21,510 nucleotides of DNA from Sphingomonadaceae bacterium (GTDB taxonomy: Bacteria > Pseudomonadota > Alphaproteobacteria > Sphingomonadales > Sphingomonadaceae): NCBI GenBank assembly GCA_009923795.1, contig RFSU01000014.1, positions 1 through 21,510 of the forward strand. Direction: 5' to 3'. The notes below the pieces were generated by a model. It was not told the origin of the DNA, searched no databases, and saw nothing but the letters and a program-made list of their open reading frames with translations. Shown here piece by piece: positions 7,039-15,208 of the stretch (positions within the stretch are counted from its first letter, which is position 1; each line of letters opens with the position of its first letter). Both the position numbers and the translations under genes were made by a program.

Positions 7039-8022
7039 ATGAAGCTTCCGCAGGAATTTGATCTTCACGCCCTTGAAGTCTTTGTCATGACTGTCGAACT
7101 GGGGGGCATGTCGCAATGCGCGACTCATTTGCAGGTGACGCAATCCGCCGTGTCGCAAACAATTGCGAAGCTGGAATTGGGTATAGGCGCGCCCCTGTTT
7201 GACCGAACGATGCGGCCCATGGGCCTGACCGCAAGTGGCAAAGCGCTGTTTGCCCGTGGCCAATCCCTCATCGCACAGGCCAGATCCACCTATGACGAGG
7301 TGCGCGAGGGCGCAAATCTGCCGATTTCCAGCCTGACGGTTGCGATGTCGTTCAGCCTTGCCAATGAACTGACTACGCCCATTTTGAATGAGCTTGGCGG
7401 CCGCGCCATTCGTTGGAATATCCGTTCCGGCATCTCCATGGAACATCAGGCAGAGTTTCTCGCCCGTGATATTGATATGTTGGTGACGGGGAGCTTCAAC
7501 CTGGAATATCGTGGCGCGCTGGAGCTGCATCCTGTTATTGAAGAGAGCTTCATTCTCGTTTTTCCAGCGCGCTACCAAGGCTCGATCGACATCACGGATG
7601 AAAAGTCGGCGCTCCCGTTTATCCGCTTTTCCCGCCTGACGGGGACGGGCCAGCAGATTGAACGCCAGATTGTGCGGATGAAGTTGAGGCTGCCGCATCT
7701 GATTGAGGTGGAATCGTCCCACCAACAATTGGGGTTAGTGGCTGCCGGGCTTGGCTGGACAATTACCACGCCGGTGTGTCTTGCGGCTGTTCCGGAATTG
7801 CTTCCCCATCTTCGGCCGGAACCGATGACACGCGGGCGGTTTGCACGGCAGGTGCAAGTTGTTGCGCGCGCGGGGGAATTGGGCGACATCCCGAAGCTGA
7901 CAGCGTCCGTTTGTCAGAGGGTTTTGCGCGGAAAGACGTTTGCCAGCGTGACACCAGAATATCCATGGATTGAGGAGCAGTTGAGATGGCCAAATGCGTC
8001 GGTGACCAGCGATGAAGCGTAA
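7039..8022 (+). CDS. LysR-family transcriptional regulator
   Basis: 327 aa. An N-terminal winged helix-turn-helix (about residues 8-68) shows FDLHALEVFVMTVELGGMSQCATHLQVTQSAVSQTIAKLE and ends with the typical LFDR..RPMGLTASGKAL segment. The rest resembles a LysR effector-binding domain. It overlaps the following hydrolase gene by 11 nt, so the two are likely co-transcribed, and the hydrolase may be its target or part of the response it controls. No effector can be named. The start is supported by the conserved HTH beginning nine residues in, though the ribosome binding site is weak. A palindrome 30 nt upstream may be its own operator. Confidence 0.9.
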   Translation: MKLPQEFDLHALEVFVMTVELGGMSQCATHLQVTQSAVSQTIAKLELGIGAPLFDRTMRPMGLTASGKALFARGQSLIAQARSTYDEVREGANLPISSLTVAMSFSLANELTTPILNELGGRAIRWNIRSGISMEHQAEFLARDIDMLVTGSFNLEYRGALELHPVIEESFILVFPARYQGSIDITDEKSALPFIRFSRLTGTGQQIERQIVRMKLRLPHLIEVESSHQQLGLVAAGLGWTITTPVCLAAVPELLPHLRPEPMTRGRFARQVQVVARAGELGDIPKLTASVCQRVLRGKTFASVTPEYPWIEEQLRWPNASVTSDEA

Positions 8023-9340
8023 TATCCTTTTGTGCCTGGTCTTGGGGCTGGCATCTCCGGCAGTGGCGGAGACGGTTCAGCAGATCCCGTCCAATATCGG
8101 CGTCGATGCGCCAGAGCTTGCGGCCATGGGGACAAGCGGTGTCGGTTTCCGGTCTGTGACCTTTGTCCATAAGGCCCAGCCGGATTTGGAACATCCCGAT
8201 CCCAAAACGGGTGCCGTCGCCCTGCGCGACCGGACATTGCAGGTGGATATCTGGTATCCAGCAGACGTCCGTAAAGGGCAGAAGGGCGTGACCTATCGCG
8301 GGGCTTTGTGGGGGGAACCACCCTTGCCGCCGGTGGCCTATGCCCAACCGGGCTTGGCAATCGCCAATGCAAAGCCTGTCGGGCGCGGGCTTCCGCTGGT
8401 CATCTTCTCCCACGGCTATGGCAATGAACCGGGCCTGATGACCTGGTTGACCGAGAATTTGGCGTCAAAGGGCTATGTGGTGGCGGCCATCCACCATGTC
8501 GATCCAAATCGTTATGTGGCTGCACCGATTGTCAGTGCGGCGCCCAGCTATAACCGACCCGTCGATATTAGCTTTGTGGCCGCACAGTTGCGGGCAAGCT
8601 TGGGCGCGCAGATAGACCCAGAAAATGTCGCGCTGATCGGCTATTCACAAGGGGGCTATGGCGTGCTGACGGCGGGCGGCGCAAGCCTTGACCCGAATTA
8701 TCCCTTTATGAATTATGTGGCCGATGGATGGCTGAAGAAGATTGCGCGGGGCGGTGCTGATGCATCCCTCGCCAAAGTGCCCGGTGTGAAGGCGATTGTC
8801 GCGCTGGCGCCCGCAGGGGGCGGTGATGCGAGTGCCTGGGGGAAACAGGGGCTGGCGGAAATTACCGCACCTCTTCTCTTGATTGCGGGCGATCAGGATC
8901 CGACGGTGGGATATGAAAAGGCCGCCAAATCCTTTTTTGCGCAGACGGTTAATAGCGACCGATATTTGCTGACCCTCAAACAGGCGGGCCATGCCATTGG
9001 GCTCAACCCCGCGCCTGCGGACATGCGCCGGACGCTGTGGGATATTGATTGGTTTGAAGACCCGATTTGGCGCAAAGACCGCATCAACGCGATCAGCCTC
9101 CACTTCATCACCGCATTCCTTGACGTGCATCTGCGCGGCGCTCGCGACAAACAGGCCTATCTCGATGTTCCGGTCGAAGAGTCGGATGTCGGCACATGGA
9201 AGGCACCAGCTGGCACGTCCTGGGGTGCCTATAGCCCCGGCGGGCCGGATGTGACCCTGTGGAAAGGGTTTCAGCAACGCCGGGCCCGGGGCATGACGTT
9301 GCAGCATCTTCCCGCCACTATCTCTCAAAAAGCGAAATAA
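8012..9340 (+). CDS. Secreted alpha/beta hydrolase (PAF-acetylhydrolase/dienelactone-hydrolase-like)
   Basis: 442 aa. A signal peptide is clear: MKRN, a hydrophobic core and SPAVA before ETVQQ, with cleavage near residue 19-20. The alpha/beta-hydrolase fold shows the oxyanion segment LVIFSHGYGN (129-138), nucleophile Ser212 in IGYSQGGYG, acid Asp294 or Asp296 in LIAGDQDPTV, and His327 in KQAGHAIG. The arrangement resembles the chlorophyllase/PAF-acetylhydrolase-like esterases, so a periplasmic esterase or lipase role is likely; the substrate is unknown. Its ATG lies within the end of the LysR gene. It ends 5 nt from the convergent soxG stop. A C-terminal region of about 60 residues after the catalytic domain has no recognised motif. 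Confidence 0.85.
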   Translation: MKRNILLCLVLGLASPAVAETVQQIPSNIGVDAPELAAMGTSGVGFRSVTFVHKAQPDLEHPDPKTGAVALRDRTLQVDIWYPADVRKGQKGVTYRGALWGEPPLPPVAYAQPGLAIANAKPVGRGLPLVIFSHGYGNEPGLMTWLTENLASKGYVVAAIHHVDPNRYVAAPIVSAAPSYNRPVDISFVAAQLRASLGAQIDPENVALIGYSQGGYGVLTAGGASLDPNYPFMNYVADGWLKKIARGGADASLAKVPGVKAIVALAPAGGGDASAWGKQGLAEITAPLLLIAGDQDPTVGYEKAAKSFFAQTVNSDRYLLTLKQAGHAIGLNPAPADMRRTLWDIDWFEDPIWRKDRINAISLHFITAFLDVHLRGARDKQAYLDVPVEESDVGTWKAPAGTSWGAYSPGGPDVTLWKGFQQRRARGMTLQHLPATISQKAK

Positions 9341-9345
9341 GTCGA

Positions 9346-9831
9346 CTAAAGGCTAAGCGCCGCCTCTTTCCAGAAATGGAGGAGTCCGGCGCTAAAGCTC
9401 AACGGCACATAGGCGTCGCACGCATCGTCGCTGACGACGTGCAGGCGGACATTGACATGGTCGATGATTGTCGCTGCGCTGCATCCTGCGGCGAAAGTCG
9501 GGCTTTCTGCGTCGAAGACACCGCCTTCCATCAGGAGGGTGCGCCAACCGGCTCCTGAGAGGCGCATACGGACGATCCCGCCGCTTGTGGCGGTCAGCGC
9601 CCCATCCTCTGCCAGAACATCACCCAGAGCGCTGATATCGCCTTCGACCAGCCACACGGTGGGTTCAAAGCGGATCAAGCGGAGCGCATCGCTTCCGCCC
9701 GACTGTCCGGTCGCTGGCAGGGCAAAGCCCATCGCCGCTTTGAATCGCTTGGCGACAGCGGCCGGATTGCCCCAAATCTCAAAGACGTGCAGCGGGGCGG
9801 CGGGCGGGGTCGTGATCGTCACTTCAGTCAC
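9346..9831 (-). CDS. soxG: Sarcosine oxidase gamma subunit
   Basis: About 161 aa from a GTG start at 9831. It is recognised by position directly after soxA and by family features: an aminomethyltransferase-like fold with IRFEPTVWLVEG, VRMRLSGAGWRTLLMEGGVFD, TIIDHVNVRLHVV and YVPLSFSAGLLHFW near the C-terminus. It is the small fourth subunit of heterotetrameric sarcosine oxidase and assists assembly with the alpha subunit. GTG at 9831 is preferred because GGAG (minus strand, at 9841-9844) precedes it by 9 nt and it overlaps the soxA stop by 8 nt. An in-frame ATG at 9855 lacks a ribosome binding site but would give 169 aa. Either version is a little shorter than many SoxG proteins. Confidence 0.85.
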   Translation of the reverse strand: MTEVTITTPPAAPLHVFEIWGNPAAVAKRFKAAMGFALPATGQSGGSDALRLIRFEPTVWLVEGDISALGDVLAEDGALTATSGGIVRMRLSGAGWRTLLMEGGVFDAESPTFAAGCSAATIIDHVNVRLHVVSDDACDAYVPLSFSAGLLHFWKEAALSL

Positions 9832-12559
9832 GGTAACGCTCTCCTGCTGGATCATAAAAATGGGGGGCTACAACGCGCACACGCGCTTTTTGGCCGCGTG
9901 TGGGGGAGGAGGCGATGAGGATCTCGCCATGACGGCTAAACCCATCGACCAATTGGCCCAGCGCAACCGACCCACCCTCGATGATGCGGAACGCCGCCGC
10001 ACTGACATGGCCCTGTGGTGAAGCCCCTTCGCGGGGGATGAGCATGGACCCTTCTGGAATGTCGCCCTCAATGGCCTCAAGACCAACCAACTGCCGCCGC
10101 CCGCCTTCGGACAGAGCGGGGCGGACAAGGCCCGATGCGCCAATATAGCCACCCGCTTTGTTGAGCATTTTGTCGAGCGCCAGATCATGCGGCGTCATCC
10201 GCCCATCAACCTCGCCGCCAACGACCAAATGGCCCTTTTCAATGCGCAGAAACTCCATGGCTTCCAGCCCGTACAGGCATCCGCCCTCTGCCTGAACGTG
10301 CGCCTCACAGGCGGCCCAGACGGCTTTCGCCTGGTTGGCATCGACATAGATTTCAAAGGCGCGCTCGCCGCTATAGCTGGCGGCGAGCACCAGCACCGGC
10401 GTGCCCGCTATGGTTGCAGGCTCGGTGGACATATGGCGCGGGGCAGGGGTGCCGATCAGCGCATCGACAACAGCCTTGGCCTTTGGCCCGGCAATGGCCA
10501 ACCCGGCATGATGTTCCTGCACATTGACAGCCGAGACACGCAAATGCGGGCAGAGATATTGCCGCACATAGGAGATATGCGTTGCCATGCGGTCTGCGCC
10601 GCCGGTGGAGCTGGTGAGGAGATAACGGTTCTCGTCCAATCGCCAGACCGTGCCATCGTCAAAGACGAACCCGTCTTCGCGCAACATGAAGGTGTAGCGG
10701 CCACGCCCAACGGCGAGTTTGCTGACAGTCGTTGCACAGATGATTTCAAGGAAGGCCGCCGCATCTGGGCCGCTCACTTCAAATTTTGCGAGCGTCGACA
10801 CATCGGTCATCCCGACATTGTTGCGTACCGCCTTTGCCTCACGCATCGCAGCTTGCGCCAAGCTTTCGCCGCCATTGGGATAAGCGCGCGGGCGGAACCA
10901 ATAGCCCAAGGGTTGCCAGATTGGGTTCTTCGCCGCGTGCAGATCATATAATGCAAGACGACGGACATGCGCGCCTGCATCTTTTGCGCCCGCACCCGCG
11001 ATCAAGCCCATCGTGACGGGCGTGTAGGGCGGGCGGAATGTGGTCAGCCCAGCCTCTGGAATGGCGACGCCCTGCTTTTCGGCCAAGCGACCCAATGCGG
11101 CCATATTGCTGAGCTTGCCCTGATCGGTGGCCATGCCCAAAGTGGTGTAGCGTTTGAGATGCTCCACCGAACGATAGCCTTCGGCCCAAGCCAGATCGAC
11201 ATCCGCCAGCGTCACGTCATTTTGGAAATCGATGAAGCTTTTCTTGGGGCTGGAAACGGGCACCATTTTGAATATCGCTTGTGGCTCCGCGGCTCTGCCG
11301 ATGGTCGTTACATTTTGACGCGAACTGGCGGGGATGAAGGCTTGCGCATCTTCATTCCAATCGAGCGTCCCGCCTGCTTGCATATGCAGGTGCACAACGG
11401 GCGTAAATCCACCGGAAACGGCCAGCAGATCGGCATCCCATTCCATCGTCTTCCCATCGACCAGCGCACTGACGCTTTTCAAGCAATGCCGCGCGCCTTT
11501 GGTCAAAAGCGGAACGGCATCATTATAGACCCGATGACCGCTGTTTGCCCCCGCAGGGGCTGGCCGTGCGTCAAGGATCGCAACAATTTGCGCGCCTGCG
11601 TCTTTGAGCGTCTGCGCGGTTTTATAGGCATCGTCATTGTTGGTGGCGATCACGACGCGTTTGCCGGGAACGACGCCGAAACGCTGGACATAGCTGCGCA
11701 CGGCTTGCGACAGCATGACGCCGGGGCGGTCATTATGAGCAAAGGCCATGGGCCGCTCAATGCTTCCGGTGGCGAGAATGACTTGGCCTGCGCGGACATG
11801 CCATAGACGTTGCGCCACGCTATTAGCAGGGACTTGCCCAGGCTCCGATAGGCGCTGCGTCAGGGTGACGAGGTCATGTTCCCAATAGCCTGATGCCGTT
11901 GTCCGGGGCAGGATACGCCCACCGGCGGCGCGAATGCGTGCGGCTGTCACCTCAATCCATGCGGCGTCCAGTTCTTGCGGGTCGCGGATGAGCGAGGCGC
12001 CAAGGATGTTATCCTGTTCGACCAAGATAACGCGCTTGCCGGCCTCGGCAGCGTCGAGCGCCGCCTGCAAGCCTGCTGGGCCAGCGCCGACAATCAGAAC
12101 ATCACAAAATGCGGCACGATGGCTGAACCGATCCGGATCCGCCTGTGTCGGTGCATTGCCAAGGCCGGCTGCTTTGCGGATGAAATATTCGTAGAACATC
12201 CATTTTTTGGCCGAACCGAAAAAGGTTTTGTAATAAAATCCGGCGGACAAGGCAGGTGCAGCGAGGCCCAGAACCGCTCCAACATCGAACGACAAATTAG
12301 GCCAACGGTTTTGGCTTTTGGCAACCAAACCTTCATAGACGAACACATCGGTCGCACGGGTATTGGGCTCGGCTCTGCCGCCTTCGCCGACAGTGACGAG
12401 CGCGTTCGGCTCCTCAACGCCTGCGGTCATGATGCCGCGCGGGCGGTGATATTTGAAACTGCGGCCCACAAGGCCAATGCCATTGCGCAACAAGGCCGCC
12501 GCCAGCGTGTCGCCTTCCTGCGCGGTATAGGCTTTACCATCAAAGCTGAAGTTGATCAT
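9824..12559 (-). CDS. soxA: Sarcosine oxidase alpha subunit
   Basis: 911 aa. Order of domains: a Fer2-like N-terminal domain without cluster cysteines (1-85: SFDGKAYTAQEGDTLAAAL, FKYHRPRG), a Rossmann NAD/FAD domain (CDVLIVGAGPAGLQAA, 152-168), the central pyridine-nucleotide-reductase-like part, the SFIDFQNDVTLADVDLA..KRYTTLGMATDQGK segment typical of SoxA, and two C-terminal aminomethyltransferase (GcvT) domains that bind tetrahydrofolate. The complex demethylates sarcosine to glycine and passes the one-carbon unit to folate as methylene-THF. The ATG at 12559 is chosen: GGAGG (minus strand, plus 12567-12571) lies 7 nt upstream and it overlaps the soxD stop as ATGA. A longer frame from 12589 begins inside soxD and is unlikely. 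Confidence 0.95.
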   Translation of the reverse strand: MINFSFDGKAYTAQEGDTLAAALLRNGIGLVGRSFKYHRPRGIMTAGVEEPNALVTVGEGGRAEPNTRATDVFVYEGLVAKSQNRWPNLSFDVGAVLGLAAPALSAGFYYKTFFGSAKKWMFYEYFIRKAAGLGNAPTQADPDRFSHRAAFCDVLIVGAGPAGLQAALDAAEAGKRVILVEQDNILGASLIRDPQELDAAWIEVTAARIRAAGGRILPRTTASGYWEHDLVTLTQRLSEPGQVPANSVAQRLWHVRAGQVILATGSIERPMAFAHNDRPGVMLSQAVRSYVQRFGVVPGKRVVIATNNDDAYKTAQTLKDAGAQIVAILDARPAPAGANSGHRVYNDAVPLLTKGARHCLKSVSALVDGKTMEWDADLLAVSGGFTPVVHLHMQAGGTLDWNEDAQAFIPASSRQNVTTIGRAAEPQAIFKMVPVSSPKKSFIDFQNDVTLADVDLAWAEGYRSVEHLKRYTTLGMATDQGKLSNMAALGRLAEKQGVAIPEAGLTTFRPPYTPVTMGLIAGAGAKDAGAHVRRLALYDLHAAKNPIWQPLGYWFRPRAYPNGGESLAQAAMREAKAVRNNVGMTDVSTLAKFEVSGPDAAAFLEIICATTVSKLAVGRGRYTFMLREDGFVFDDGTVWRLDENRYLLTSSTGGADRMATHISYVRQYLCPHLRVSAVNVQEHHAGLAIAGPKAKAVVDALIGTPAPRHMSTEPATIAGTPVLVLAASYSGERAFEIYVDANQAKAVWAACEAHVQAEGGCLYGLEAMEFLRIEKGHLVVGGEVDGRMTPHDLALDKMLNKAGGYIGASGLVRPALSEGGRRQLVGLEAIEGDIPEGSMLIPREGASPQGHVSAAAFRIIEGGSVALGQLVDGFSRHGEILIASSPTRGQKARVRVVAPHFYDPAGERYRD

Positions 12560-12819
12560 AATAAAGCCTCCGGCCCGATGGCGCGGCACCCGGAAATCTC
12601 ATTGGTCACGCGGTGGCGGGTCAGGATCATCCATGCCCGGCAGCCATAAGTGTGACGCCAAATTTCATCATCGACGCCGCGCGGATTATTGCGGGTGAAG
12701 AGCTTGGTCATCGCTTCTTGTGATGGCGCATCCAATGGCACAACGGAATCGACAGTCCGCTCATAAATGAATTCGGATTGCGCCCTTGGGCCGCAATGGG
12801 GGCAGGGAATGAGCATCAT
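12556..12819 (-). CDS. soxD: Sarcosine oxidase delta subunit
   Basis: 87 aa, the usual size. The zinc ligands of the family are present at the expected places: Cys6 and Cys9 (LIPCPHCGPR), then His56 and Cys60 (WRHTYGCRAWM). The motif FTRNNPRGVDDEIWRH is characteristic of SoxD. This small zinc-binding subunit is structural in the heterotetramer. Its ATG shares one base with the soxB stop and its TGA overlaps the soxA ATG, so all three are translationally coupled. Confidence 0.95.
   Translation of the reverse strand: MMLIPCPHCGPRAQSEFIYERTVDSVVPLDAPSQEAMTKLFTRNNPRGVDDEIWRHTYGCRAWMILTRHRVTNEISGCRAIGPEALL
12567..12571 (-). promoter_or_regulatory. Strong ribosome binding site for soxA
   Basis: GGAGG on the minus strand, inside the 3' end of soxD, 7 nt before the soxA ATG (12557-12559). 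It is the clearest internal ribosome site in the minus-strand operon and fixes the soxA start. Confidence 0.8.
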
Positions 12820-14075
12820 TAGCGGCTATTCGGCATTGGGCCGCTCCCGGTTTCATCAATAGTTGCGCCGCGTTCAAAGCGGTCGAGCGAGAAAGGCGCA
12901 TTCAGCGCATGCGGCTTTCCAGTCGCAAGCGTATGGGCATAGGTCCAACCTGATGCAGGTGTCGCCTTAAAGCCGCCATAGCACCAGCCGCCGTTGAGGA
13001 AGAGGTTACGAACCGGCGTTTCGCCAATGATGGGAGCGCCGTCAAAGCTCATATCCGTCACACCGCTCCACGTCCGGACCATGCGCAGGCGCGACAGAGC
13101 AGGGACCAGCGCGAGACCTTGCGCCACAGCGCCTTCCATCACCATGGGGTGGCCACGCTGGGCATAGCTGGGCCAATTATCCGGATCGCCGCCAAAGACC
13201 ACGCCGCCCTTGTCCGATTGGCTGATATAGCAATGCAAGGATTGCGACATGATCACGCTGTTGATCATCGGCTTGACGCCTTCGGTCACCATGGCTTGCA
13301 AGGTTTGGGATTCAACTGGCAATTTCAGGCCAGCCAAGCCCGCGACATGGCCGCTATGGCCGGCAACGCAAATGCCGACGCGGCCTGCGCCAATGCGTCC
13401 GCGTGTTGTCTCCACGCCGACCACGGCGTCACCATCGCGCACAAAGCCGGTGACTTCGCATTCTTGAATGATATCGACGCCCAGGCTATCCGCACCGCGT
13501 GCATAGCCCCAAGCGACGGCATCATGCCGCGCGGTCCCGCCCCGGCGTTGGATCAGACCACCTTGAATAGGGAAGCGCGCATCGCGGGACATATCGAGCA
13601 AAGGTTCAAGCTTTGCGACTTCGGCGCGGGTCATTAAATCGGCATCAATCCCGTCGCAGCGCATGGCATCACCGCGTTCGGCCAGCTTGACCATATCGGC
13701 GTCGCTATGACCAAGGAACATCGCGCCACGCGGGCTGAACATGACATTATAATTCAACTCATCGCTCAGGCCGTGCCAGAGCTTCAGGCCAAATTCGAAG
13801 AGGTTATGCAAAGGCTCTAGCCGGTAATTGGACCGCACAATCGTCGTGTTGCGGCCGGTATTTCCGCCACCAATCCAGCCTTTTTCCAGAACGGCAATAT
13901 TCTTCAGGCCATGCACCTTGGCCAAATAATATGCCGTTGCCAGCCCATGACCGCCACCGCCAATGATGATGATATCATAATGCGATTTGGGCTCTGGGTC
14001 GCGCCATGCTGGCTGCCAGTGGCGGTGCCCCGTAAGAGCGCCGCGCAGCAGGCTGAAGGCTGAATATCGGCTCAT
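12819..14075 (-). CDS. soxB: Sarcosine oxidase beta subunit
   Basis: 418 aa. It begins MSRYSAFSLLRGALTGHRHWQPAWRDPEPK, close in form to known heterotetrameric SoxB N-termini, followed by the FAD motif YDIIIIGGGGHGLATAYYLA (residues 33-52). His184 in RRGGTARHDAVAWGYARGA is the best candidate for the covalent FMN attachment known in this subunit. The C-terminal WSGVTDMSFDGAPIIGETPVRNLFLNGGWCYGGFKATPASG is typical of the DAO fold active site. It carries the sarcosine-oxidising FAD and the FMN site shared with alpha. The start at 14075 is supported by an ATGA overlap with the upstream DAO gene and by family length; the longer frame from 14090 adds five unlikely residues. Confidence 0.95.
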   Translation of the reverse strand: MSRYSAFSLLRGALTGHRHWQPAWRDPEPKSHYDIIIIGGGGHGLATAYYLAKVHGLKNIAVLEKGWIGGGNTGRNTTIVRSNYRLEPLHNLFEFGLKLWHGLSDELNYNVMFSPRGAMFLGHSDADMVKLAERGDAMRCDGIDADLMTRAEVAKLEPLLDMSRDARFPIQGGLIQRRGGTARHDAVAWGYARGADSLGVDIIQECEVTGFVRDGDAVVGVETTRGRIGAGRVGICVAGHSGHVAGLAGLKLPVESQTLQAMVTEGVKPMINSVIMSQSLHCYISQSDKGGVVFGGDPDNWPSYAQRGHPMVMEGAVAQGLALVPALSRLRMVRTWSGVTDMSFDGAPIIGETPVRNLFLNGGWCYGGFKATPASGWTYAHTLATGKPHALNAPFSLDRFERGATIDETGSGPMPNSR

Positions 14076-15208
14076 GCGATGGGCATCCACCCACGCTTTT
14101 CACGCCAATCCTTTTCAAGCCCGTCAAAACGCGACAGCTTGAGAAGGTCGATATTGGTGAACGAGCATGCGCCATCGATTACCAGATCGCGGATTGCGTG
14201 ACCCGATGCGGGCGATAGGCCAAAGCCAACGCTGGACATGGAGGCGACAACGACATTGTCGGGGCTAGTAAGGCGGTCAATGATGGGACGGCCATCGGGC
14301 GAATTCTCAATCACGCCAGCCCAGCTGCGAATGACGTTCAAATGCGCTGCCTTGGGCAGTAATTCGGCCAAACGCTTCGCCAGATTGCGCGCCAGCGGTG
14401 TCGATGGACGGGCAGCGGGGCCAATCGCATCCACATCCAGCCATTCATGCGGCCCGCCGCCATAAGCGAGGTTGCCGCGCAATGTCTGACGACCATAAAT
14501 CTTATGCCCGTCAACGCCGCCCAGCGGCATCATCGGGGCAGGCTCGGTAATGATCATTTCCGCACGCGCGGCGGCCAGAGGGACGTCAACGCCCAATTGC
14601 GCCATCAACTGCGGGATTTGCGGTCCAGCCGCGACCACAACAGCATCGCAGCCATAGGTCGCATTGGCGGTCTTCACCGCCGTCACCTTGCCACCAGCGG
14701 TTTCAAAGCCCGTGACCGGACTGTGCTGAATGATTTTGCCGCCCAGATCTTGCAGTGCCCAGGCATAAGCCTGCACCGTGCGTTGCGGGTTGGCATGGCC
14801 GCCAAATTTATAATGCACGCCGCCAAAGCAATTGTCGCCCGCCAGCGGAACAGCTTCTTGCACTTGTTTGACGTCAAGCAGTTCAACCGGATGGTTCAGC
14901 CGGGTGTGCCGTTCGGCGATGAAGCGATATTGCTCCCACTGACGTTCGGTCATCGCAATCAGAATGCGGCCCTTTTGATGCTCCGTCGGGTAGCCGAGCA
15001 GTTCATCCATTTGCGGCCACAGCCTTTGTTCTTCATCGAACAAGGGGCTGGAATAATGCGACGCGCCGCCGCCATTGCGTCCGGAGGCTTCCCAGCCGAC
15101 AATGAACTTGTCGAGCACAGTGACCTTCACACCCGAACGCGCCAACCACCAGCCTGCGCTGAGACCTGTGACGCCACCGCCAACGATGACTACTTCAGAG
15201 CCGCTCAT
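14072..15208 (-). CDS. DAO-family FAD oxidoreductase, HcnC/OoxB-like subunit
   Basis: 378 aa. The FAD motif SEVVIVGGGVTGLSAGWWLA is at the N-terminus (GxGxxG at 10-15), followed by WEASGRNGGGASHYSSP. The C-terminal WAGVIENSPDGRPIIDRL and GFGLSPASGHAIRDLV are the usual end of the D-amino-acid oxidase fold. It resembles the catalytic subunits of hydrogen cyanide synthase (HcnC), opine oxidase (OoxB), hydroxyproline dehydrogenase and SoxB. It overlaps both neighbours as ATGA, and the preceding gene encodes the partner type expected for this class. In a betaine-demethylation operon it is a candidate to oxidise dimethylglycine (or another N-methyl amino acid) to sarcosine. That assignment is inference; the family and pairing are seen. 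Confidence 0.85.
   Translation of the reverse strand: MSGSEVVIVGGGVTGLSAGWWLARSGVKVTVLDKFIVGWEASGRNGGGASHYSSPLFDEEQRLWPQMDELLGYPTEHQKGRILIAMTERQWEQYRFIAERHTRLNHPVELLDVKQVQEAVPLAGDNCFGGVHYKFGGHANPQRTVQAYAWALQDLGGKIIQHSPVTGFETAGGKVTAVKTANATYGCDAVVVAAGPQIPQLMAQLGVDVPLAAARAEMIITEPAPMMPLGGVDGHKIYGRQTLRGNLAYGGGPHEWLDVDAIGPAARPSTPLARNLAKRLAELLPKAAHLNVIRSWAGVIENSPDGRPIIDRLTSPDNVVVASMSSVGFGLSPASGHAIRDLVIDGACSFTNIDLLKLSRFDGLEKDWREKRGWMPIA

Noticed and set aside
10187..10951. Plus-strand frames opposite soxA (also 10967-11806 and 11975-12649)
   Set aside because: Antisense shadows of a well-recognised 911-aa gene, without motifs or ribosome sites.
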